A stretch of 64,000 nt of DNA from Bosea sp. RAC05. Its GTDB lineage: Bacteria; Pseudomonadota; Alphaproteobacteria; Rhizobiales; Beijerinckiaceae. The notes below the pieces were generated by a model. That model ran no database searches. It saw only the letters and a list, made by a program, of their open reading frames with translations, and had not been told where the DNA came from. A program made the position numbers and the translations under genes. Of this stretch, positions 37,276 to 46,050 are shown piece after piece (position 1 is the stretch's first letter; the number at the start of each line of letters is the position of its first letter). The stretch lies in assembly GCF_001713455.1 (NCBI RefSeq), contig NZ_CP016464.1, positions 495,501-559,500 on the forward strand, in the 5' to 3' direction.

Positions 37276-37290
37276 TTAGCGGATGCTTAA
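37276..37290. promoter_or_regulatory. Near-consensus CtrA box upstream of the TadE pair
   Basis: TTAG-N7-TTAA, one base from the CtrA consensus TTAA-N7-TTAA, located 165 bases upstream of the first TadE start and just after the stop of the PilN-domain gene. Confidence 0.4.
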
Positions 37291-37307
37291 CCCTGTGGCG
37301 TCGAGTT

Positions 37308-37832
37308 TCAGCGCTTGCTCGCGCCGAGCGCCGCGCCATTGCGGGTGCTGGCCTGGGAGCCGACCTCGCCGAAATACTTCTGCGCGTCGCCGAGTTGCGC
37401 CGCCGGCTGGCAGACGGGTGTGCAGGAATAGCTCTCGCGCTCGAGTCCCCGCTGCACGGTCAGGACGGAATCGGAATCCGCGCCCACGCGCACGAGGGAT
37501 TCCGCCAGGAGCGTGCCGGCCGCATCGAGCGCGATCAGGTTGGTCACGCCGAAGCTCTTGCCGGTGACGATCATCACGCCGTTCTTCTGGACGGCGACAT
37601 CGGCGATGGCGGGGTTGCCGACGATCACGGTCTGGGCCTTTTCGGGCAGCCGGACCACCTTGGCGTGGTCGACCTTGACGATGACGCTCTCGACGGTGCC
37701 CGTGGCGGGCGCCGCCTGGGTCTGCGTCGGACCGGCGGCCAGCGCGAGCGCCGTGACGGCTCCCGCGAGCGCGGCGATCGTCAAGGCGGAGCGGGGCCGA
37801 TGGCGCCGAAGGGCGGCCGGGAGAGTGAACAT
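37308..37832 (-). CDS. Pilus assembly N-terminal domain protein (PilN/CpaC-like domain)
   Basis: A secreted 174-residue protein. After a signal-like segment (ALTIAALAGAVTALALAAGPTQTQA) comes one T2SS/T3SS pilus N-terminal domain: VKVDHAKVVRLPEKAQTVIVGNPAIADVAV, then VMIVTGKSFGVTNLIALD. The same domain opens the secretin CpaC (40004-41446), where it reads LIVELPRDAKEVFVANPKVANAVV. Here there is no secretin pore. The C-terminal part has two close Cys (CTPVCQP). It may act as an accessory to the Flp secretin. It is divergent from the pilin gene. Confidence 0.8.
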   Translation of the reverse strand: MFTLPAALRRHRPRSALTIAALAGAVTALALAAGPTQTQAAPATGTVESVIVKVDHAKVVRLPEKAQTVIVGNPAIADVAVQKNGVMIVTGKSFGVTNLIALDAAGTLLAESLVRVGADSDSVLTVQRGLERESYSCTPVCQPAAQLGDAQKYFGEVGSQASTRNGAALGASKR

Positions 37833-38245
37833 CGCGCTGCCTCAAGATTTCCGTATCGACAGCTAAGCGGAAAATGATGAATCAAACCCTAATCGGGCTG
37901 TGCGGGCGGGTTTGGCGACGGCCACGGCAGCTTGACCAAGGGAGACAAGCGGCCTCTCGTGTCGATAACGGGGCGCGAAGGTACGCGATCCCCATGTTGA
38001 TGGGCAGGAATGGGAAACTTAAAACGGCTCGTTAACTGTCAAAAACATGTAGTGACATAATATAATCTGTCAGTGACTATGGCAATTTGCCGTTAACCAT
38101 CGCTCGAATGTCTTGAAGATCGGGCGAATTCTTCCTTCGCCTTAACCGATCGGCAAGGGGGGCGGGGTAATGTCCATCTTGTCGCTGACCGAAGCCACTT
38201 CAGAGCGAAGGCAGCCGTCAAACCGTGGTTCAAGAGGAGTTTCAC
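37833..38245. other. Long intergenic control region of the pilin gene
   Basis: A 413-base gap without an ORF I would accept. It is AT-rich compared with the rest of the window. It contains several TTAA tetramers (for example 38019-38022, 38032-38035, 38093-38096), a perfect TATAAT (38061-38066) and the short palindrome GGCAATTTGCC (38081-38091). It probably carries the promoters of both the pilin and the divergent PilN-domain gene. Confidence 0.6.
38037..38072 (+). promoter_or_regulatory. Candidate pilin promoter with embedded dyad
   Basis: TATAAT (38061-38066) is flanked by TGACA (38053-38057) and TGTCA (38068-38072), an inverted repeat centred on the -10. Another TGTCA lies at 38037-38041, near where a -35 would sit. 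The -35 itself is poor, which fits an activator-dependent promoter. The implied leader is about 170 bases long. Confidence 0.4.
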
Positions 38246-38410
38246 ATGACCAACGTTTTCGCTCGCTTCGCCAAGGATGAGTCCGGCGCCACCGCCATCG
38301 AGTACGGCCTGATCGCGGCCCTGATCGCCGTCGTCTGCATCACCGTCTGGACGAACATCGGCACCAGCCTGTCGGCCAAGTTCACGGCCATCAACAACGG
38401 CCTGAAGTAA
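38246..38410 (+). CDS. pilA: Flp family type IVb pilin
   Basis: A 54-residue major Flp pilin. After the short leader MTNVFARFAKDESG the mature protein begins ATAIEYGLIAALIAVV with the invariant Glu5-Tyr6 pair, so CpaA would cut after Gly14. The rest is one hydrophobic helix and a short tail. The start is ATG 38246 with GAGGAG six bases upstream. A strong intrinsic terminator follows, allowing high pilin expression separate from the assembly genes. Confidence 0.95.
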   Translation: MTNVFARFAKDESGATAIEYGLIAALIAVVCITVWTNIGTSLSAKFTAINNGLK

Positions 38411-38453
38411 GATCCGGCGCGTGGGGCGGCAACGTCCCGCCACCGCGAAACCG

Positions 38454-38482
38454 AAACGCCCCGGTTCGTCCGGGGCGTTTTG
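38454..38482 (+). terminator. Intrinsic terminator after the pilin gene
   Basis: AAACGCCCCGG (38454-38464) pairs perfectly with CCGGGGCGTTT (38470-38480) around TTCGT, and the stem runs into TTTT. This is a textbook rho-independent terminator 43 bases after the pilin stop. Confidence 0.9.
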
Positions 38483-38589
38483 ATTCGAGGCGGCCGGTTT
38501 CGCCGTCATCGCTGCGACCACAGTAAGGGTTTGGTGAGGCGCCTGCGGCAGGATCGCCGCCATGATCACCACTCCCGTAGGGGATGTCC

Positions 38590-39102
38590 ATGTCGCTCCA
38601 GTTCATCGCCCTGCTCTTCGTGTTTCCGGCCGCCATGGCCTATGCCGCGGCGAGCGACCTCGTCTCGATGACGATCTCGAATCGGCTCTGCCTGGTTCTG
38701 CTGGCCACCTTCGCGGTCTGCGCCGCCACGCTCGGGCTGGGCTGGAGCCAGATCGCCTGGCATCTGGCGGCGGGAGGTCTCGTCCTGGTGATCTGCTTCG
38801 GCATGTTCGCCGCCGGCTGGATCGGCGGCGGCGACGCCAAGCTCGCGGCGGTGACCGCGCTCTGGTTCGGCTTCGAGCAGCTGATGCCCTATCTCACCCT
38901 GGCGGCGATCGGCGGCGGCGTGCTCACCTTCGCCCTCCTCAAGCTGCGCTCCGGTCCCCTGCCGCAGGTCGCGACCGGCTGGTCCTGGGCCCGCCGGCTG
39001 CATTCGCCGAAGGAAGGCGTGCCCTATGGCATCGCGCTGGCCTTCGCCGCGCTCCTGGTGCTGCCCGACAGCGCGCTCTGGCGGGCCGCGATGGGGCTGT
39101 GA
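38590..39102 (+). CDS. cpaA: Prepilin peptidase CpaA
   Basis: An A24 family membrane aspartic peptidase that processes Flp pilin and TadE pseudopilins. The two catalytic Asp regions are visible: AAASDLVSMTISNR near the N-terminus and GWIGGGDAKLAAV (the GxGD motif). About five to six hydrophobic helices, 170 residues. AGGGG is six bases before ATG 38590 but directly abuts ATG 38584, so 38590 is preferred. Confidence 0.93.
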   Translation: MSLQFIALLFVFPAAMAYAAASDLVSMTISNRLCLVLLATFAVCAATLGLGWSQIAWHLAAGGLVLVICFGMFAAGWIGGGDAKLAAVTALWFGFEQLMPYLTLAAIGGGVLTFALLKLRSGPLPQVATGWSWARRLHSPKEGVPYGIALAFAALLVLPDSALWRAAMGL

Positions 39103-39152
39103 GGGTGCCGCCGGCGCGACGCCGGGCCAGCCTTCAAAAAAGATACGTCCGA

Positions 39153-39167
39153 TTAACCATAAGTTGA
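39153..39167. promoter_or_regulatory. Near-consensus CtrA box upstream of cpaB
   Basis: TTAA-N7-TTGA, one base from TTAA-N7-TTAA, 60 bases before the cpaB ATG in the short AT-rich gap after cpaA. Confidence 0.4.
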
Positions 39168-39227
39168 CGATTCCAGCCGCACGATCCTCGCCGAGAGCCA
39201 ACTGGGTTTGGCTGAGGGTCAGTCGCT

Positions 39228-40007
39228 ATGAGTCCCGCCCGCATCATCATTCTCCTGGTCGCGCTGGTCGCCGGCATCGGCGCCGCCATGCTGATCCAGA
39301 AACCGTCGCAGGCCCCCGCTCCCGCAGCGCGGATCGAGCAGGCGCCGACGGTGCCCGTCCTCGTCGCCGCGGCGGATATTCCCGTCGGTAACGTCGTCGC
39401 CGCCGGCGACTTGCGCTGGCTCGACTGGCCGCTCTCGAGCGTGCCGGCCGGCGTCGTCCGCAAGGACGAGGCGCCGCAGGCTGAAACGGAGCTCGCCGGC
39501 CAGGTCGTGCGCTACGGCATGCTCGCCTCCGAGCCGATCCGCCGCGAGAAGCTGATCAAGACCGACGGCACCGGTTTCCTCTCGGCGGTGCTGCCCTCCG
39601 GCATGCGCGCCGTTGCGATCTCGACCGACAGCCGCGGGGCCAACACGGCCGGCGGCTTCATCCTCCCCAACGATCGCGTCGACGTCATCGTCACGGTGAA
39701 GGGGCCGGCGGTCGAGGGCGAGGGCGACGCCTTCATGAGCGAGACGATCCTGCGCAATCTCCGCGTTCTCGCGATCGGCCAGAACGTCCAGGAGCGCAAC
39801 GGCGAGAAGGTCGTCGTCGGCGAGACGGCGACGCTCGAGGTCGAGCCCGGTCAGGCCGAAAGCCTGTTCCGCGCCCAGAAGATGGGAACGCTCTCGCTCT
39901 CGCTGCGCAGCCTCAAGGATGCCGGCCAGGTCGTGACGGGCCCGACGGCCGAAGGCGCGATGACGATCGTGAAATATGGCGTGACCATGAGGAGTGCGAA
40001 CCAGTGA
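39228..40007 (+). CDS. cpaB: Flp pilus assembly protein CpaB (RcpC)
   Basis: An inner-membrane-anchored periplasmic protein with an N-terminal helix (IIILLVALVAGIGAAMLI), then a SAF domain (VPVLVAAADIPVGNVVAAGDLRW) and the RcpC/CpaB domain with MRAVAISTDSRGANTAGGFILPNDRVDVIV. It is thought to modulate the secretin or pilus. Length is 259 residues. GAGGG lies nine bases upstream of the ATG. Its stop overlaps the cpaC GTG start by four bases. Confidence 0.93.
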   Translation: MSPARIIILLVALVAGIGAAMLIQKPSQAPAPAARIEQAPTVPVLVAAADIPVGNVVAAGDLRWLDWPLSSVPAGVVRKDEAPQAETELAGQVVRYGMLASEPIRREKLIKTDGTGFLSAVLPSGMRAVAISTDSRGANTAGGFILPNDRVDVIVTVKGPAVEGEGDAFMSETILRNLRVLAIGQNVQERNGEKVVVGETATLEVEPGQAESLFRAQKMGTLSLSLRSLKDAGQVVTGPTAEGAMTIVKYGVTMRSANQ

Positions 40008-41446
40008 ACCGGCACCGTACCCTCCTCTCCGCCGCCCTCGTACTGGCGCTCGCCGGGCCGGCCTTCGCCCAGCCCAACGGCCAGGCTCCCGTTCTCAATG
40101 TCGGGACCAGCGAGCACGCCATCTCGCGCAAGCTCGATCTCTCGATCGGCCGCTCGCTGATCGTCGAGCTGCCGCGCGACGCCAAGGAGGTCTTCGTCGC
40201 CAATCCGAAGGTCGCCAACGCGGTCGTCCGCTCGGCCCGCAAGCTCTTCATCATCGGCATCGCCGACGGTTCGACCTCGATGTTCGTCATCGACGGCGAG
40301 GGTCGCCAGATCACGGCCCTCGAGATCGAGGTCGGGCGCGACCTCAACGTGCTGCGCCAGACGCTGAAGACCGCGATGCCGCGCGCCCAGATCGAGGTCA
40401 AGCCGGCCGGCAACTCGATCCTGCTGATCGGCAACGTCGCCAACGCCTCCGAGGCGACCCAGGCCGTCGACATCGCCAACGCCTTCGTCGGCACCTCGTC
40501 CGGCTTCTTCACGTCCTCCAAGGGGGCGGTGATCAATTCGCTGACGATCCGCGGCCGCGACCAGGTCATGGTCAAGGTCGTCGTCTCCGAGGTGTCGCGC
40601 AAGGCGATCAAGCAGCTCGGCATCAACTCGACGGGCGAGTGGAAGCTCGGAAACTTCTCCGTCATGCCGACGCTGGACAACCCGCTGCCGTTGCAGCCGC
40701 AGGCCCTGGCCGCGACCGCCGTCACCGCCGGCATCGGCAACTCGACCAACTTTACCCTGCGCGCGCTGGAGCGTGCCGGCCTCTCGCGCGTCCTCGCCGA
40801 ACCGACGGTCACGGCCATCTCGGGCGAGAGCGCGAAGTTCACGGCCGGCGGCGAAGTCCCGGTTCCCAGCGGCTATTCCTGCGATGGCACCGGCCTCTGC
40901 ACGCTCGGCATCCAGTACCGGCCGATCGGCGTGGCCCTGAACTTCACCCCGATCGTGCTGTCGGACAACAAGATCAGCATGCGCATCGCGACCGAGGTGA
41001 CGGAGCTCGACTTCGAGAACCAGCTGCGCCTGAGCGACACCCGCAACAGCAGCCAGCAGGTCGTCAACGCCCCGGCCTTCCGGGTCCGCAAGTCGGACAC
41101 CACGGTCGAACTGCCCTCCGGCGGCACGCTCGCGACCGCCGGCCTGATCCAGCGCGTCTCCAAGCAGTCGCTCAACGGCTTCCCGGGCCTGATGAACCTG
41201 CCGGTGATCGGCGTGCTCTTCCGCTCGCGCGATTACCAGCGCGAGGAAACCGAGCTGATGATCACGGCGACGCCCTACATCGCCAAGCCGATGGAACCCA
41301 ACCAGGTGCAGCGCCCCGATGACGGCTTCGTCGATGCTCATGACGCGCAGGCCGTCCTGCTCGGGCGCCTGAACAAGATCTACGGAACCGGCGGCGGGCC
41401 GGCTCCGCAAGCCTACAAGGGCCGCGTCGGCTTCATCGCCGACTGA
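40004..41446 (+). CDS. cpaC: Flp pilus secretin CpaC (RcpA)
   Basis: The outer-membrane secretin through which the Flp pilus emerges. Layout: signal peptide to about residue 22 (LALAGPAFA), pilus N-terminal domain (residues 40-110), BON-like segment, then the secretin domain with VMVKVVVSEVSRKAIKQLGI, LAEPTVTAISGESAKFTAGGEVPVP and the closing LPSGGTLATAGLIQR and LPVIGVLFRSRDYQREETELMI. Length is 480 residues. The start is GTG 40004 overlapping the cpaB stop. Confidence 0.95.
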   Translation: MNRHRTLLSAALVLALAGPAFAQPNGQAPVLNVGTSEHAISRKLDLSIGRSLIVELPRDAKEVFVANPKVANAVVRSARKLFIIGIADGSTSMFVIDGEGRQITALEIEVGRDLNVLRQTLKTAMPRAQIEVKPAGNSILLIGNVANASEATQAVDIANAFVGTSSGFFTSSKGAVINSLTIRGRDQVMVKVVVSEVSRKAIKQLGINSTGEWKLGNFSVMPTLDNPLPLQPQALAATAVTAGIGNSTNFTLRALERAGLSRVLAEPTVTAISGESAKFTAGGEVPVPSGYSCDGTGLCTLGIQYRPIGVALNFTPIVLSDNKISMRIATEVTELDFENQLRLSDTRNSSQQVVNAPAFRVRKSDTTVELPSGGTLATAGLIQRVSKQSLNGFPGLMNLPVIGVLFRSRDYQREETELMITATPYIAKPMEPNQVQRPDDGFVDAHDAQAVLLGRLNKIYGTGGGPAPQAYKGRVGFIAD

Positions 41447-41493
41447 AGCCGGTCGCGATGGCGAAGTCCGAACACGCAAGGAATGGCGAGACC

Positions 41494-42228
41494 ATGATGG
41501 CTCGATCACAGCAGAACACCCGGCCCCTCGGCCTCGGCATCGCCCTGGCTGCGGCAATGCTGCTCGGCGCCTGCTCCGGAAAGCGCGACCTCGCCGAAAC
41601 GGGTATCCCCGTGGACGTGCGTGAGCGGCATCCGATTGTGCTGCGCGACGCGCCACGCTCGCTCGACGTTTTCGTCGGACGTTCGGGCGGCGGGCTCGAC
41701 GATCGCCAGGCGGAGGATGTCGCGGATTTCGCCCGCGAGTATCGCCGCTCGGGCAAGGGCGGGCTGGTCGCAGAGGTTCCCACGGGCACCCGCCGCGAGA
41801 TGGCGGCGCACGACACGCTCAACGGCATCCGCTCGGCGCTGGCGCGGGGCGGCATCCCCGGCAATGCCCTGTCGGTGCGCACCTATCCGGTCTCCGACGC
41901 CAATCTCGCCTCGCCCATCCGCCTGACCTTCGCCTCGCTGCAGGCCAAGCTGCCGCATGATTGCGGCCAGTGGCCGGCCGATACCGGCGTCTCCAGCTTC
42001 AAGAACGATATGTCGAACGAGCCCTACTGGAACTTCGGCTGTTCCAGCCAGGCGACGCTCGCCGCCCAGGTGGCCGACCCGATCGATCTGGTCCGTTCGC
42101 GCAGCGAGGGTCGTCCCGACATCGCCAAGCGCATGGGCGCCATCGCCAAGATCCGCGAAGGCAAGGATCCGTCGACGCAGTACCGGCAGGAAACGCCGCA
42201 GATCAACTCCAGCGTCGGAGGCCGTTGA
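41494..42228 (+). CDS. cpaD: Flp pilus assembly lipoprotein CpaD
   Basis: A secretin-associated lipoprotein with the lipobox LLGACSGK, so the mature protein starts at Cys. The CpaD domain includes VDVRERHPIVLRDAPRSLDVFV, SVRTYPVSDANLASPIRLTF and DPIDLVRSRSEGRPD. The frame opens at ATG 41458, but ATG 41494 (MMARSQQNTRP) gives a normal lipoprotein leader without the extra 12 hydrophilic residues. Length from there is 244 residues. The stop shares one base with the cpaE ATG. Confidence 0.9.
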   Translation: MMARSQQNTRPLGLGIALAAAMLLGACSGKRDLAETGIPVDVRERHPIVLRDAPRSLDVFVGRSGGGLDDRQAEDVADFAREYRRSGKGGLVAEVPTGTRREMAAHDTLNGIRSALARGGIPGNALSVRTYPVSDANLASPIRLTFASLQAKLPHDCGQWPADTGVSSFKNDMSNEPYWNFGCSSQATLAAQVADPIDLVRSRSEGRPDIAKRMGAIAKIREGKDPSTQYRQETPQINSSVGGR

Positions 42229-43487
42229 TGAACGCCGGGGAGGACCAGGGCAGCGTCTCGGGCAGCGCGGTCGAGGACGTCGTCGCGCCGCTGCCGCGCG
42301 TCACCCTGCAGGCGTTCTGCGAGACGCCGGGCGTGGCCGCGACCATGCAGGCCGCCATCGCCGACCGGCGCATGGACAAGGCGCATGCGCGCATTCACAT
42401 GGGCGGCCCCGCAGCCGCCGTCGAAGCCTTCCGCTCGGCGCCCACGCCCAACATCATCGTGCTCGAGACGGTCGCGGATGCGTCCAGCCTGATCGGCCAT
42501 CTCGACGCGCTCTCCGAGAGCTGCGACGCGGGTACCAAGGTCATCGTCATCGGCCACGTCAACGACGTCCAGCTCTACCGCGACCTGATCCGCCGCGGCG
42601 TCAGCGAATACCTCATCGCCCCGCTCAGTACGCTCGACGTGCTGAAGACGCTGTCGGAGCTCTATGTCGCGCCCGGCGCCCGCAATCTCGGTCGCATCAT
42701 CGCCGTGATGGGCGCCAAGGGCGGCGTCGGTTCGTCGACCGTCTCCCACAACGTCGCCTGGGCGATCGCCCGCAACCTCGATGCCTCGACGGTGATCGTC
42801 GACCTCGACATCGCCTATGGCACCGCGGGCCTGGACTTCAATCAGGATCCGCCGCAGGGCATCGCCGAGGCGGTCTTCGCGCCCGAGCGTCTCGACGCCA
42901 ACATGCTCGACCGGCTGCTCTCCCGCTGCAGCGACAATCTGGCGCTGCTGGCCGCCCCGGCGATGCTCGATCGCACGCTGGACCTGCCGGAGGACGCCTT
43001 CGAGCAGCTCTTCGATCTGCTGCGCGCCACCGTTCCCTGCGTGGTGCTCGACGTGCCCCATGTCTGGACCGGCTGGGCCCGGCGGGCGCTGATCTCGGCC
43101 GACGAGATCGTCGTGGTGGCGGGGCCGGAGCTCGCCTCGCTGCGCAACGCCAAGAACCTGATCGACCTCGCCCGCGCCAACCGCCCCAACGATGCCGGGC
43201 CGAAGCTCGTGCTCAATCAGGTCGGCATGCCCAAGCGGCCGGAGATCGACGCGGCGGAGTTCTCCAAGGCGCTCGGCATTGACGTGCTGACGTCGATTCC
43301 CTTCGACGCGCAGCTCTTCGGCACCGCGGCCAACAATGGCCAGATGATCGCGGAGGTGCAGGCCGGCGGCAAGATCGCGGAGGCCTTCGTGCATATCGCC
43401 AGCAGCCTCACCGGCCGTGGCGAGGCCAAGCGCAGCAAGCGCAGCCTGTTCGAGCCGCTCGTCGCCAAGCTCCGTCGCAAGGCCTGA
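42228..43487 (+). CDS. cpaE: Flp pilus assembly ATPase CpaE (TadZ)
   Basis: A MinD/ParA-like protein that localises the Tad machine to the pole. The N-terminal 150 residues form a receiver-like domain (IIVLETVADASSLIGHLD, KVIVIGHVNDVQLYRDLIRRGVSEYLIAPL) lacking a clear phospho-acceptor. The ATPase domain follows with the deviant Walker A KGGVGSST (164-171) and VIVDLDIAYGTAG. Length is 419 residues. A basic tail, KRSKRSLFEPLVAKLRRKA, may contact membrane or DNA. Confidence 0.93.
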   Translation: MNAGEDQGSVSGSAVEDVVAPLPRVTLQAFCETPGVAATMQAAIADRRMDKAHARIHMGGPAAAVEAFRSAPTPNIIVLETVADASSLIGHLDALSESCDAGTKVIVIGHVNDVQLYRDLIRRGVSEYLIAPLSTLDVLKTLSELYVAPGARNLGRIIAVMGAKGGVGSSTVSHNVAWAIARNLDASTVIVDLDIAYGTAGLDFNQDPPQGIAEAVFAPERLDANMLDRLLSRCSDNLALLAAPAMLDRTLDLPEDAFEQLFDLLRATVPCVVLDVPHVWTGWARRALISADEIVVVAGPELASLRNAKNLIDLARANRPNDAGPKLVLNQVGMPKRPEIDAAEFSKALGIDVLTSIPFDAQLFGTAANNGQMIAEVQAGGKIAEAFVHIASSLTGRGEAKRSKRSLFEPLVAKLRRKA

Positions 43488-43592
43488 TCATGCACAGTCC
43501 CCAGGCCGGAGCCACCGTCGACAGGACCGTGAGCGGGACCGGGTTGCCCTACGGGCGGCCCGCTCTGGCCGTTTGCGTGCGAGAGGGTTGAG

Positions 43593-45035
43593 ATGTTCGG
43601 AAAGCGATCCACCGGTGGAGCCGCAGCGCCCGCACTGGCCGTGAGGGCGCCGACGCCGACGGCCCCGGTCCAGCGTCAGCCGGAGCCGCAGGCAGCCGAT
43701 CCCCGGCGCCCGGCGCCGGTCGCCGCCCCGGAGCCGCAGCGCTCCGAAGAATACTACCAGATGAAGAGCATGATCTTCGGTGCTCTCATCGAAGCCATCG
43801 ACCTGTCGCAGCTCGCCAAGCTCGACGGCGAATCGGCGCGCGAGGAAATCCGCGACATCATCAACGAGATCATCTCGCTGAAGAACGTCGTGCTCTCCAT
43901 CGCCGAGCAGGAGGAACTGCTCGACGACATCTGCAACGACGTGCTCGGCTACGGCCCGCTCGAGCCGCTTCTGGCGCGCGACGACATCGCCGACATCATG
44001 GTCAACGGCGCCACCCGGACCTTCATCGAAACCGGCGGCAAGATCACCCTCACCAACATCCGCTTCCGCGACAACGCGCAGCTGATGAACATCTGCCAGC
44101 GCATCGTCAGCCAGGTCGGCCGGCGCGTCGACGAGAGCTCGCCGATCTGCGACGCCCGTCTCGCCGACGGCTCGCGCGTCAACGTCATCGCCCCGCCGCT
44201 GGCGATCGACGGCCCCGCGCTCACCATCCGCAAGTTCAAGAAGGACAAGCTGACCCTCGACCAGCTCGTCAAGTTCGGCGCGATTTCGCCGCCCGGCGCC
44301 GAGATCCTCAAGATCATCGGCCGCGTCCGCTGCAACATCGTCATTTCCGGCGGCACGGGCTCCGGCAAGACGACGCTGCTCAACTGCCTGACCAACTACA
44401 TCGACCTCGACGAGCGCGTCATCACCTGCGAGGACGCGGCGGAGCTGCAGCTGCAGCAGCCCCATGTCGTGCGTCTCGAAACCCGGCCGCCCAATCTGGA
44501 GGGCACCGGCGCCGTCACCATGCGCGATCTCGTCAAGAACTGCCTGCGCATGCGGCCCGAGCGGATCATCGTCGGCGAGGTGCGCGGACCCGAGGCGTTC
44601 GACCTGCTGCAGGCCATGAACACCGGCCATGACGGCTCGATGGGCACGCTCCACGCCAACACGCCGCGCGAATGCCTCAGCCGTATCGAATCGATGATCA
44701 CGATGGGCGGGTTCTCGCTGCCCTCGAAGACGCTGCGCGAGATGATCTGCTCCTCGATCGACGTGATCATCCAGGCGCAGCGCCTGCGCGACGGCTCCCG
44801 TCGCATCACCCACATCACCGAGGTGATGGGCATGGAAGGCGACGTGATCATCACCCAGGATCTCGTCAACTACGACATCCTCGGCGAGGACGCGAACGGC
44901 AAGCTGCTCGGGCGCCATCGCGCCACCGGCATCGGCCGGCCGCGCTTCTGGGATCGTGCACGCTACTACGGCGAGGAACAGCGCCTCGCGGCTGCGATCG
45001 ACGAACTCGAGCAGGGCGAAGCCAATGCGGCCTGA
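43593..45035 (+). CDS. cpaF: Flp pilus secretion ATPase CpaF (TadA)
   Basis: The hexameric ATPase of the Tad secretion system. The first 50 residues are a Pro/Ala-rich linker. The catalytic domain has Walker A SGGTGSGKTTLLNC with Lys259, the Asp box ITCEDAAELQL, Walker B RIIVGEVRGPEAFDLLQAMNTG and the His box GSMGTLHANTP. Length is 480 residues. AGAGGG upstream of ATG 43593 gives a good ribosome site. It lies 105 bases after cpaE. Confidence 0.97.
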   Translation: MFGKRSTGGAAAPALAVRAPTPTAPVQRQPEPQAADPRRPAPVAAPEPQRSEEYYQMKSMIFGALIEAIDLSQLAKLDGESAREEIRDIINEIISLKNVVLSIAEQEELLDDICNDVLGYGPLEPLLARDDIADIMVNGATRTFIETGGKITLTNIRFRDNAQLMNICQRIVSQVGRRVDESSPICDARLADGSRVNVIAPPLAIDGPALTIRKFKKDKLTLDQLVKFGAISPPGAEILKIIGRVRCNIVISGGTGSGKTTLLNCLTNYIDLDERVITCEDAAELQLQQPHVVRLETRPPNLEGTGAVTMRDLVKNCLRMRPERIIVGEVRGPEAFDLLQAMNTGHDGSMGTLHANTPRECLSRIESMITMGGFSLPSKTLREMICSSIDVIIQAQRLRDGSRRITHITEVMGMEGDVIITQDLVNYDILGEDANGKLLGRHRATGIGRPRFWDRARYYGEEQRLAAAIDELEQGEANAA

Positions 45036-45062
45036 CGCCGCCGCGGACCTGGAGGGACGGCC

Positions 45063-46040
45063 ATGGATCTGAGCGTCGTCGCCATCATCCTGCTCGCGAC
45101 GATCGCCGCGGGCGGCGTCACCTATGCGCTGTTCTACCCGATGCTCAGCGGGCAGGCCCGCGCCGAGAAGCGCCGCAAGGAGTTTGCCGCTCCGGTCACC
45201 GCGCGGGTCATGGACCGCGACGCGCAGGCCCGGATCAAGCGCGGACAGATCGCCCAGAGCCTCAAGGACATCGAAAGCCGCGAGAACGCCCGCAACAAGC
45301 TCACGCTGGAGCAGCGGATCCAGCAGGCCGGGCTCACCTGGGACCGCAAGAAATACTACATCTTCAGTGCTGCCACGTCGGTCGGCACGGCCCTGCTCCT
45401 CTTCGTGCTGAGCGGCAATTCGATGCTGGCGCTCGCGGGCCTGTTCATCGGGGCGCTGGGTGTTCCGCCCTGGTTCCTGCAGCATTGCCGCAACCGCCGG
45501 CTGAAGAAGTTCGGCAACGAATTCCCCAATGCCATCGACGTGATCACGCGCGGCATCAAGGCGGGCCTGCCGCTGAACGACTGCCTGCGCATCATCGCGT
45601 CGGAATCGGCCGAGCCGGTGAAGACGGAGTTCCGTCTCATCATCGAGAGCCAGACGCTGGGACTGCCGCTGACGGAAGCCATCGGCAAGCTCTATGAGCG
45701 CATGCCCTGCGCGGAATCGAACTTCTTCGGCATCGTGCTCGCCATCCAGCAGAAGACCGGCGGCAATCTCTCGGAGACGCTGAGCAATCTCTCGCGCGTC
45801 ATCCGCGACCGCCGCAAGATGCGCGACAAGATCCAGGCCGTGTCGATGGAGGCGAAGGCCTCCGCCGGCATCATCGCCTGCCTGCCGCCGGCCGTCGCCG
45901 CCATGGTCTACCTCACCAGCCCCCGCTACATCGAGCTGCTCTGGATCACCCAGGCCGGCAAGTTCGCGCTCGTCGGCTGCGCCATCTGGATGCTGATGGG
46001 CGTCTTGGTCATGCGCAAGATGATCAACTTCAACATCTGA
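45063..46040 (+). CDS. tadB: Flp pilus inner-membrane platform protein TadB
   Basis: A type II secretion GspF-domain protein. Membrane segments lie at the N-terminus, around residues 100-140 and at the C-terminus. The GspF domain contains FPNAIDVITRGIKAGLPLNDCLRII, ESQTLGLPLTEAIGKLYERMP and KMRDKIQAVSMEAKASAGII. Length is 325 residues. GGAGGG precedes the ATG. It partners TadC as the assembly platform driven by CpaF. Confidence 0.94.
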   Translation: MDLSVVAIILLATIAAGGVTYALFYPMLSGQARAEKRRKEFAAPVTARVMDRDAQARIKRGQIAQSLKDIESRENARNKLTLEQRIQQAGLTWDRKKYYIFSAATSVGTALLLFVLSGNSMLALAGLFIGALGVPPWFLQHCRNRRLKKFGNEFPNAIDVITRGIKAGLPLNDCLRIIASESAEPVKTEFRLIIESQTLGLPLTEAIGKLYERMPCAESNFFGIVLAIQQKTGGNLSETLSNLSRVIRDRRKMRDKIQAVSMEAKASAGIIACLPPAVAAMVYLTSPRYIELLWITQAGKFALVGCAIWMLMGVLVMRKMINFNI

Positions 46041-46050
46041 GGCCGCAGCG

